DNA of 11,477 nt, taken from Hyphomicrobiales bacterium. GTDB lineage: Bacteria > Pseudomonadota > Alphaproteobacteria > Rhizobiales > Aestuariivirgaceae. The stretch lies in NCBI GenBank assembly GCA_014380505.1, contig JACMJT010000675.1:1-11477 (forward strand), written 5' to 3'. Numbering within the stretch: position 1 is the first letter of the stretch; the number at the start of each line of letters is the position of its first letter. Under the pieces are notes generated by a model. That model searched no databases. It was not told where the DNA came from and was given only the letters and a program-made list of their open reading frames with translations. Positions 5,750 to 11,477 of this stretch are shown in pieces. The position numbers were made by a program, and so were the translations under genes.

Positions 5750-7126
5750 ATGCGCAAGGTTGTCCGGCACATCATCGGCGAGGGCGAGACCGCCCGCCAC
5801 CGCATCGAAACAGCGATCATAACGGTGGCGACAGCGCTTGCCATGCTGACGGGCGTTGGCCAGTACGTCGTCGATTCCCATGGGAATTTCGGCGATGCCG
5901 ATCACCTGGCGGCGCTCTCACTGGTGATGTCCGGCGTTCCCAACAACGCAACACCGGTCACTTTCATCGATGTCGACGACAAGACGCGGGTTGCCTGGAA
6001 GGCGACCGGCGTCACGCCCCATGGGGCGCTCGCCGCACTGGTGAAACAGGCCGCGGACAATGGCGCCAAATCGATCCTGTTTGATTTCGACCTGACGCCC
6101 TCATCTACCGATCAGAAGGCCGATCCTGGTCTTGCGGCCTTGTTGCGAGATTATCCCGCCAATGCGCCGGACCTTCTGCTGGCGCGCAATATACGTTTCG
6201 TTCGCAGCACGGCGGCGGGCGGTGAAAAGGAAGTGCAGGCCGCCTCAGCCGCACCCACGCCCTATGACCTTGACGCGGCAGGCAAGCCCAATATCCGCTG
6301 GGTGACGACGCTCAACGACATCGGCAAGGACCGGGCCGTGCGTCGGATCAAACTGTGGCAAACGGTTTGCGACGGCGCCTCGGGTACGGCCTATCCGTCC
6401 GCCGCGCTGGTCATGGCGGCGCTGCCGGAAAAGGGCCAGAATCATCAGGCGGACCTGGCCGCATTTCTGAAAAGCCGGGTAGATGTGGAGTGCGGGCATA
6501 AGCCCATTACAGCGCCCCCTTGGCCGCCGGTGCGGGATGCTGTGGCGCAACTGCCCTATGTATTTGCCGATACCAGGGAAACGCCGGCCCTGTTCCGCAT
6601 TGAAGTGAATGGCCGGGATACGGTGGCGCTTCGCCGCATCAGCGCCGGATTGCTGGTGAAATACGAGAATGACGTGGCGCAGGCCGCCGGCGATATCGAT
6701 CGCGATCCCTTCGAGGGCCGCGCCGTCATCGTGGGGGCGAGCTATACCGACAGCGGCGACATTTATGAAACACCCTTCGGCACTATGCCGGGGGCGCTTG
6801 TGCTTGCCAACAGCGTGGTGCAAGCGCGCGCGATCGTCGAAACCGCACCCGTCTCGCCACTCACCGAGAATGTGCTGGCCATGGTGCTCTTCCTTCTGCT
6901 GGCCTACATCGCCCGCGCGTTCGTCGGCGCTGCGTCCATTTTGCTTCTCGGCATCGTGACGCTGGCGGCGCTGTTCCTGATCTCGCGCTGGCTGGGGTTT
7001 GCGTCGGGCATCGACGTCATTGCCGTGGCCGTGCCCGGTTTTGCCCTATTTAAGCTCGTGGACTCGGCTATCTTTATCGCAACGAGCGTGCCGAAGCATG
7101 GGTGGCGCGCCATTTTAAGACCCTGA
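5750..7126 (+). CDS. CHASE2-domain membrane sensor protein without output domain
   Basis: CHASE2 is an extracytoplasmic sensory domain normally attached to kinases, cyclases or other effectors. This 458-residue protein has one N-terminal helix (about 20-40), a periplasmic CHASE2 region (about 41-370) and three C-terminal helices (about 373-391, 392-412, 421-446), the canonical CHASE2 topology. Landmarks are VTFIDVDDKT (70-79), GAKSILFDFDLTP (105-117) and RAVIVGASYTDSGDIYETPFG (324-344). After the last helix only about a dozen residues remain (ending HGWRAILRP), so there is no catalytic or receiver domain. C207 and C248 might form a periplasmic disulfide. The ATG at 5750 lies just 30 bases past the terminator and has no Shine-Dalgarno, so a leaderless transcript is possible. 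The next gene starts 14 bases after its stop, implying an operon. Confidence 0.87.
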   Translation: MRKVVRHIIGEGETARHRIETAIITVATALAMLTGVGQYVVDSHGNFGDADHLAALSLVMSGVPNNATPVTFIDVDDKTRVAWKATGVTPHGALAALVKQAADNGAKSILFDFDLTPSSTDQKADPGLAALLRDYPANAPDLLLARNIRFVRSTAAGGEKEVQAASAAPTPYDLDAAGKPNIRWVTTLNDIGKDRAVRRIKLWQTVCDGASGTAYPSAALVMAALPEKGQNHQADLAAFLKSRVDVECGHKPITAPPWPPVRDAVAQLPYVFADTRETPALFRIEVNGRDTVALRRISAGLLVKYENDVAQAAGDIDRDPFEGRAVIVGASYTDSGDIYETPFGTMPGALVLANSVVQARAIVETAPVSPLTENVLAMVLFLLLAYIARAFVGAASILLLGIVTLAALFLISRWLGFASGIDVIAVAVPGFALFKLVDSAIFIATSVPKHGWRAILRP

Positions 7127-7140
7127 TTATGGAGTTCCCC

Positions 7141-7992
7141 GTGAAACTTCCCGCCGCGATTGTTTTGTCACTATTCTTGTTAAGCTCTTTCGTGCGAGCC
7201 GAGCCCGCGCCTGCCGGCTATGTCGTTTCAGTTTTTCTTACGGGTGAAGACACAATCGAAAAAACCGCCGTGGTGCGCGAAGGCAAGGAACTGCCGCCAA
7301 AACTTATGATGCCCCTCTATAGCGGCGATGTGGTCTTCGTGCGCGATCCCGCCAGCCGCGTCAGCCTCGAACTTGGCGGTGGCCAAACCGTGGACGTCGG
7401 CAGCACTCTCCAGCGTTACGATGTGAGCGGCGAAATCCCAACGGGCGACGATGCCTGGAGCTTGTTTGCGGCCATCGGCGGCGTTCTTGCCGGAGGGTCG
7501 GAGGAAGTTCCGGAAAACATGGCGTCCAAGGGCGACAGCCTCACGGTGCCGCTTGCGGTGCATGGGCCGAATCTCATCGTTAAGACCGAACGGAAGTTGT
7601 GGCTCGCCTGGCAGGGCGGGACCGGGCCGTTCACGGTGAGCGCAAAATTGGGGGCAGAGGAAATAGCAATTGCCCCAACCGAAAAGCGCGAGATCGACGT
7701 GCCGTTAGAGGCGGGAGCCGGCGACCGCCTTGCCATCACAATCCGCGATTCACGCCAGCAGATCGCCACGGTGCGCTTCCGTCTCCGCGATGCCGCGCCG
7801 GCATTGCCCGACAGCCTGCAAAAAGCCTCCCCCGGACCTTCCGCGGAGACGCTGGTGACGGCCGCATGGCTTGCATCCGTTGACAAAGGCGCATGGGCTG
7901 TCGAGGCCGCGCAGATTTTGCATGCGCAGGCAGGCAAGGACCAAGCCGCCGCCGCCTTGCTCGCACGCATGGTCGAGGGGTGGAAGCCCTAG
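7141..7992 (+). CDS. Secreted protein with FecR-like segment
   Basis: A predicted periplasmic protein of 283 residues. The GTG at 7141 is preferred because GGAG at 7131-7134 lies 6 bases upstream and the resulting N-terminus is a clean signal peptide (MKLPAAIVLSLFLLSSFVRA, cleavage about 20). An ATG at 7129 would add four residues and lacks a ribosome-binding site. Residues 55-95 (PLYSGDVVFVRDPASRVSLEL, then GGGQTVDVG) resemble the beta-rich FecR pattern, in which a threshold phrase is followed by a value/glycine strand repeat. The middle (about 130-215) is beta-rich with GPFTVSAKLG; the C-terminal 50 residues are alanine-rich helices. I do not assign a reaction. In other bacteria FecR proteins pass signals across the envelope, and the tight spacing behind the CHASE2 gene suggests a partner role. 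The FecR label is tentative; it could be an unnamed CHASE2-associated family. Confidence 0.7.
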   Translation: MKLPAAIVLSLFLLSSFVRAEPAPAGYVVSVFLTGEDTIEKTAVVREGKELPPKLMMPLYSGDVVFVRDPASRVSLELGGGQTVDVGSTLQRYDVSGEIPTGDDAWSLFAAIGGVLAGGSEEVPENMASKGDSLTVPLAVHGPNLIVKTERKLWLAWQGGTGPFTVSAKLGAEEIAIAPTEKREIDVPLEAGAGDRLAITIRDSRQQIATVRFRLRDAAPALPDSLQKASPGPSAETLVTAAWLASVDKGAWAVEAAQILHAQAGKDQAAAALLARMVEGWKP

Positions 7993-8005
7993 CTTCGGTG
8001 AAGCT
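7991..8005. terminator. Weak hairpin between convergent stops
   Basis: AGCTTC (7991-7996), loop GGT, GAAGCT (8000-8005) forms a 6-bp stem over the stop codon of the FecR-like gene, 10 bases before the caspase gene's stop. No T-run follows on either strand, so any role as a bidirectional terminator is doubtful. Confidence 0.25.
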
Positions 8006-8015
8006 TCGGAGTCGT

Positions 8016-10226
8016 CTAAGGCTTCACATCGAACACAAAGAGGCGGCCGGTCATTTTCGGGCCGTCGCCCTCGGGTGCGGCGGTGACACCGCGGGTGGAG
8101 GTGCCTTCAAGGTTGCCGATTAGCGTGGCGAGCTTGTTGTCGCTGCCGCGCGTCCCGCCGAAATCCATGTTGCGGATCCGCTGCATACTGGCGAGGGTGG
8201 ACTGGGTGAGGGCGCAGAGTTTCGGCGGTTCGCGGTCATCGCCCTTTGGCACCGCCAAAACCACGAAGTTCTCGGCGCCCGTGGAGGAAGGCTTGTTGGA
8301 ATTCTCATCCCACGTGTCGATCCAAAAGCGGAAGTCCAGCGTCTTCTGGCTACCTGCGGGCAAGGTTCGTACGCACCCGCGCTTGGCCGCGCTGGCGGGA
8401 ATAGCCGCAATGCCGCCGAGGGAGTCAACATAGAATCCCGATACGTAATAGTCGATCTCGCCGTCATTCTGCACCTGAATGAGCACGAAAGTGCAATTGC
8501 CCGCAGCCATCGGCAGGAGGGGCTCAAGCGGCGATGACTGGGCACCCGCCGGCACTTCGCTGCCGGCGCAGGCGCCCCTGGCGTCCTGACCCGGCACTTT
8601 CGAGATGGTGGCGGTCACGGTTAGGCCGTCGTCGCTCTCCGCACCGCTCTCAAGTGCCGCAGTGACGCGAAGCAGTTTGGCGGCGCGCGCCAGACTCCAG
8701 ACAGCATTCTTCAGGCCGGAGCCAAACTTTTCCGGATCGTCAGCTAGTGCAAGGCTCGGCGTTTCGTCGTAGGCCCCAGCCACTGTTACCCATGGCCGGT
8801 CCGAGCGGACAATCCACAGGCGATTGCTCTTTACACGGAGCATCACGTCGGCATCCGGGTCCCCGGGATTGCCGAGTTCGACACCAAGGTTCGCATCCTC
8901 GCCCTTGAAAGCGGAACCGACCGATGCCGCCACCCGTGTTTTCATAGCTTCGTTGAGAAAATCTGCGTCGGGCGGCGGCGACACCACGAAGCGGAAATTA
9001 ATGGCGGGTTCCTCTACAAGAGCGGAAATCGTGGGCGGCTGGCCGGCGCCCTGTTCCCAGTCGATGGCGGAGGCGGTGCTGGTGACGGCGGTGGCCTCGC
9101 TTATATCGGCATGGCCAATGGGTTTCTCCGGCTTGCCTGGCGCGTAGAGGGCAAGCCTTGCCCCCACATCGAAACCATGAAGTGTTCCGGCGGGAAAGCC
9201 GATCTTGCCATCGGCGAGGATGCCGGTCACGGAGTTGGGCAGGCGGGCAGCATTGCTGCCGGGGACATCGGCGTCCAGGTCGCCATCGAACACGGGCGGC
9301 GGCACCTTGCCGCCGGTGCGGTCGCCATTCAGGTCAGCCACGATTTCCTGGGCGAGATCGCGATAGGTGCTGGCCGTATTGCGAGTGAGGGCGCGGTGCA
9401 GCAGATAGGTGAAGACGCCCATGCGCTGGGTCTTGCCGTCTCCCACCATCGGCAGATTGTAGCCGGGGAAAGCGCGTTCAATCGCCAGATCGTAGGATTC
9501 AACCGCATAGAACCCCACGAGCCCTCCTTCGCCTTGAACATGGGAAGCGCGGAGCGTGCCCCGGCGGTCGCCGCCGCGGGTGGACGATGCGGGGGCGTTC
9601 TCAGGGACGCCGAGCTTTGCCGGATCGACGGAACGCGTCACGTCTTCTCCCCGCGTCACCGTGCCCGAATGGCAGGCATCGACCACGGCCCAGACGAAGG
9701 CGCCCTTGGCGCGGATGGCGGTGATCTTGTCGCCCAAGGTGTTATCGACGATGGCGTTCCTGAGTGTCATTTTGATGGGATCGTAGGACGCCACGTCCGA
9801 AGGGAGCAGAACCTGATCCATGCCGTCGGCTTCGGGTTCGTCATCCTGGCGGTTGGGGTCGGCGGGCTGGCGCGTGCCGTGGCCGGAATAATAGAAAATC
9901 ACCGTATCGCCGCGCTGGGCGAGGGCCGCGATGCGGTCAAGCTCGGCCAGAATGTTTGCCCCTTCGGCGAGGCCCTTGGCCACGGGATAATCGGCCCCCT
10001 CCGGCAATGGATTGGTTAGCACGGTGATGTCTTCCGGCTTCACATCGCGGGATTTGAGCGCCCGCCAGAGGAGGGAGACATCGTTGCGCGGGCCATGCAG
10101 GTCGGTAATGCCGGAGGCTTCGTTGTAGTCGGCGACGCCGACAAGAAGTGCCATGGTCTTGGCTTCCGCCAAGGGCGCGCAAGCGAACATCGCCCCGGCC
10201 ACGATAATCGCTTTCAGAGCCTTCAT
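8016..10226 (-). CDS. Exported caspase-family (peptidase C14) protein with DUF4384-like C-terminus
   Basis: A 736-residue cysteine peptidase homologue. A signal peptide (1-22, cleavage after AEA) predicts export. The caspase fold spans about 23-325: TMALLVGVADYN opens it, FYYSGHGTRQ holds catalytic H116, and WAVVDACHSGT holds catalytic C185. An acidic stretch DDEPEADGMDQVLLPSD (128-144) lies between the two, and the p10-like end includes GVFTYLLHRAL. The dyad is intact, so activity is plausible; metacaspase-type specificity for basic residues is inference. Residues 331-380 look like a small beta domain (FPAGTLHGFDVGARLALYAPG). Residues 575-680 resemble DUF4384, common in bacterial caspase proteins (FVLIQVQNDGEIDYYVSGFY, SLGGIAAIPAS, ENFVVLAVP). 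Eight cysteines besides C185's neighbourhood were not mapped in detail. GGGGAG at 10234-10239 supports the ATG at 10226. It converges on the CHASE2/FecR-like pair with 23 bases between stops. Confidence 0.9.
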   Translation of the reverse strand: MKALKAIIVAGAMFACAPLAEAKTMALLVGVADYNEASGITDLHGPRNDVSLLWRALKSRDVKPEDITVLTNPLPEGADYPVAKGLAEGANILAELDRIAALAQRGDTVIFYYSGHGTRQPADPNRQDDEPEADGMDQVLLPSDVASYDPIKMTLRNAIVDNTLGDKITAIRAKGAFVWAVVDACHSGTVTRGEDVTRSVDPAKLGVPENAPASSTRGGDRRGTLRASHVQGEGGLVGFYAVESYDLAIERAFPGYNLPMVGDGKTQRMGVFTYLLHRALTRNTASTYRDLAQEIVADLNGDRTGGKVPPPVFDGDLDADVPGSNAARLPNSVTGILADGKIGFPAGTLHGFDVGARLALYAPGKPEKPIGHADISEATAVTSTASAIDWEQGAGQPPTISALVEEPAINFRFVVSPPPDADFLNEAMKTRVAASVGSAFKGEDANLGVELGNPGDPDADVMLRVKSNRLWIVRSDRPWVTVAGAYDETPSLALADDPEKFGSGLKNAVWSLARAAKLLRVTAALESGAESDDGLTVTATISKVPGQDARGACAGSEVPAGAQSSPLEPLLPMAAGNCTFVLIQVQNDGEIDYYVSGFYVDSLGGIAAIPASAAKRGCVRTLPAGSQKTLDFRFWIDTWDENSNKPSSTGAENFVVLAVPKGDDREPPKLCALTQSTLASMQRIRNMDFGGTRGSDNKLATLIGNLEGTSTRGVTAAPEGDGPKMTGRLFVFDVKP

Positions 10227-10258
10227 CGCCGTCTCCCCGATTCATCCGGGCGGCAAAA

Positions 10259-10273
10259 CACAAGAGAATTGTG
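10259..10273. promoter_or_regulatory. 15-bp dyad in the leader of the caspase gene
   Basis: CACAA-gagaa-TTGTG is a perfect 5-5-5 inverted repeat in the 53-base gap between the PPOX stop and the caspase start. Read on the minus strand it is followed by TTTT, so it could be either a weak terminator for the PPOX gene or an operator for the caspase gene. Confidence 0.3.
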
Positions 10274-10279
10274 GCGCGG

Positions 10280-10879
10280 TCAGGACCGGAGCGATGCCAG
10301 TTCGGCCTCTAGCGCTGCAATTCGCCCGTCACGTTCGGCGAGGGCGGCGGCCACATCGGCGGCTTCAAAGCGCTGCGGAATATGCTGGGTACAATTCGAA
10401 TCCCTTGCCGCGACGGTGAACAGGATCGTCTGCTCGGGACGGGCTTTGTAGTTCTCCGGCATCAAGCTCGCCGTCAAATCCGGGTCCTCCACGACGCGTG
10501 CCTCGCCCCAAATCTTGATGCGCCGCCGGTTCATATAGTCGATCAGGAAGAGATAGGCCTTGGGATTGTCGGCCAGATTGCCCTGGCTGATGAATTGCCG
10601 GTTGCCGGTGAAATCAGCAAAGGCGAGGGTCTTTTCGTCGAGTACCCGCAGAAAACCCGGCGGGCCGCCGCGATGCTGGATATAGGGTTGGCCTTCGGCA
10701 TTGGCGGTGGCAAAGAAAACGCTGGTTTGCGCCGCGATGAACTGAATGAGATCCGGAGTGATTGTGGTCCGCCAGGATCCTTTTTCTTCCATCTGCGCAT
10801 AGGACTGGCGCGACCCTTTGCGGCTCTGCACGGTCTTCACGGAAGAGGTGAAAGCGACGTCGCTTGCGTATGCCGTCAT
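10280..10879 (-). CDS. Pyridoxamine-5'-phosphate-oxidase-family (PPOX class) flavin-binding protein
   Basis: A 199-residue predicted split-barrel FMN-binding protein, probably an oxidoreductase, in the cytoplasm. The ATG at 10879 is chosen over a start at 10942 because AAGGA (10887-10891) lies 7 bases upstream and the longer form would cover the regulatory spacer. Recognisable landmarks are VFFATANAEGQPYIQHRGG (54-72), GFLRVLDEKTLAFADFTGNR (75-94), FISQGNLADNPKAYLFLIDY (96-115) and SNCTQHIPQRF (161-171), matching a PPOX subfamily of general stress or unknown function as I recall it. It is not PdxH itself: the subfamily signatures differ and the pathway is not nearby. Residues 175-199 form a short coiled coil (AALAERDGRIAALEAELASL). 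It is divergent from a LysR-type regulator, which is its likely controller, and lies 53 bases upstream of the caspase gene on the same strand. Confidence 0.88.
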   Translation of the reverse strand: MTAYASDVAFTSSVKTVQSRKGSRQSYAQMEEKGSWRTTITPDLIQFIAAQTSVFFATANAEGQPYIQHRGGPPGFLRVLDEKTLAFADFTGNRQFISQGNLADNPKAYLFLIDYMNRRRIKIWGEARVVEDPDLTASLMPENYKARPEQTILFTVAARDSNCTQHIPQRFEAADVAAALAERDGRIAALEAELASLRS

Positions 10880-10933
10880 GGTGAATTCCTTGTCAGGAGC
10901 AGTGCCTCCCAAAAGATAAGTCCTTCCCATTTT

Positions 10934-10948
10934 TGTCACCATATGACA
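10934..10948. promoter_or_regulatory. Candidate LysR-type operator dyad 1
   Basis: TGTCA-ccata-TGACA is a perfect 5-5-5 inverted repeat of the T...A kind often bound by LysR-type regulators, in the spacer between the PPOX gene and the LysR gene. It is centred at 10941. Confidence 0.5.
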
Positions 10949-10964
10949 TTTTCAGGAGATATCC

Positions 10965-10979
10965 TTCCAAAATATGGAA
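10965..10979. promoter_or_regulatory. Candidate LysR-type operator dyad 2
   Basis: TTCCA-aaata-TGGAA is a second perfect 5-5-5 inverted repeat, centred at 10972. It is 31 bp (about three helical turns) from dyad 1 and directly upstream of the preferred lysR start. The half-sites differ from dyad 1. Confidence 0.4.
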
Positions 10980-10985
10980 ACATCA

Positions 10986-11477
10986 ATGGATCGACTTCAG
11001 TCCATGTACCTACTTCTGGCGGTGACCGATGCTGGCAGTTTCTCGGCCGCCGCTCGCAAGCTCGGCATGCCGCTGGCGACCATCAGCCGGAAGATTTCGA
11101 ACCTCGAACGCCATCTGAAGGCGCGGCTGCTCAATCGCACCAGCCGGCAGCTGACGCTCACGGACGCGGGCCGCGATTATGTGGCGGCAAGCAAACGCAT
11201 TCTTGAATTCGTCGCGGACGCCGAACGAGCGGCGGCGGGCGAATACAGTACGCCCAAGGGCGATCTGGTGATCGCGGCACCTATCGTTTTCGGGCGCCTG
11301 CATGTTTTGCCCGTGATCATCGAATTTCTCAAAACCTATCCCGATATCGATATCCGCATCGTTCAGTCAGACCGGCTTGCCAATCTTGTGGAGGATCATA
11401 TCGATGTCGCGGTGCGTATAGGAGAGTTGCCCGACAGCAGTTTGATTGCCATCCGACTTGGCGCGATCCGCCGCGTC
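10986..11477 (+). CDS. LysR-family transcriptional regulator, N-terminal part
   Basis: The first 164 residues of a LysR-type regulator; the frame is open to the window end. MDRLQSMYLLLAVTDAGSFS opens the winged helix-turn-helix, followed by AARKLGMPLATISRKISNLE (recognition helix), LLNRTSRQLTLTDAGRDYV (wing) and the linker helix. The co-inducer domain then begins with GDLVIAAPIVFGRLHVLPVI and continues to VEDHIDVAVRIGELPDSSL, typical of the family. The ATG at 10986 gives the standard N-terminus of this subfamily; an in-frame ATG at 10974 would add four residues and overlap dyad 2. GGAA at 10976-10979 is a modest ribosome-binding site for 10986. The gene is divergent from the PPOX gene with 106 bases between starts, the usual arrangement for a LysR regulator and its target. 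The effector is unknown. Confidence 0.93.
   Translation, partial: MDRLQSMYLLLAVTDAGSFSAAARKLGMPLATISRKISNLERHLKARLLNRTSRQLTLTDAGRDYVAASKRILEFVADAERAAAGEYSTPKGDLVIAAPIVFGRLHVLPVIIEFLKTYPDIDIRIVQSDRLANLVEDHIDVAVRIGELPDSSLIAIRLGAIRRV

Noticed and set aside
9111..10019. Plus-strand open frame of 302 codons opposite the caspase gene
   Set aside because: It is the complement of the caspase catalytic region, lacks a ribosome-binding site and resembles no family.
10965..10979. CCAAAATATGG as a MADS/CArG-type box
   Set aside because: That is a eukaryotic site; in this bacterial spacer it is better read as part of a LysR-type dyad.
10382..11206. Plus-strand open frame of 274 codons spanning the PPOX gene and lysR start
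   Set aside because: It runs antisense to PPOX, through the divergent promoter spacer, and out of frame into the LysR coding region; each real gene has clear family motifs.

Overview
The window looks like a GC-rich (roughly 60%) alphaproteobacterial chromosome. The basis is the family resemblance of the genes: an Aap-type general L-amino-acid transporter, a cysK/alaX/sseA/GNAT cassette, and a palindromic intergenic repeat built on GGCCGGG-TCAAG-CCCGGCC, a type I associate with Rhizobiales-like genomes. I cannot name the genus. I saw no tRNA, rRNA, CRISPR array, transposase or phage gene.

Layout. (1) Positions 1-1502, plus strand: the 3' end of an AapP-like ATPase gene, a nested inverted repeat, then an AapJ-like periplasmic binding protein whose Shine-Dalgarno lies inside the repeat. 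(2) Positions 4467-1528, minus strand: an unrecognised 79-residue ORF, then cysteine synthase, a broken alanyl-tRNA-editing (AlaX) gene, 3-mercaptopyruvate sulfurtransferase and a GNAT acetyltransferase. From cysK to the GNAT gene the reading frames overlap or nearly touch, so this is one operon for cysteine and sulfur handling. Its AlaX member has lost about 140 central residues and is frameshifted. (3) Positions 4659-5719, plus strand: a secreted astacin-like zinc metallopeptidase followed by a strong intrinsic terminator. (4) Positions 5750-7992, plus strand: a two-gene operon of a CHASE2 membrane sensor with no cytoplasmic output domain and a secreted protein with a FecR-like segment. It converges on (5) positions 10226-8016, minus strand: a large exported caspase-family (C14) protein with an intact His/Cys dyad, preceded on the same strand by a PPOX-class flavin-binding protein (10879-10280). 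(6) A LysR-type regulator starts at about 10986, divergent from the PPOX gene, and runs off the window end. The shared 106-bp spacer holds two 15-bp dyads 31 bp apart.

The most interesting part is 4659-10226. Four neighbouring genes encode predicted extracytoplasmic proteins: a metzincin, an orphan CHASE2 sensor, a FecR-like protein and a caspase homologue. The CHASE2 protein has no enzymatic output of its own, so a periplasmic sensor-to-protease circuit is a reasonable hypothesis. Nothing in the sequence proves that the four act together.
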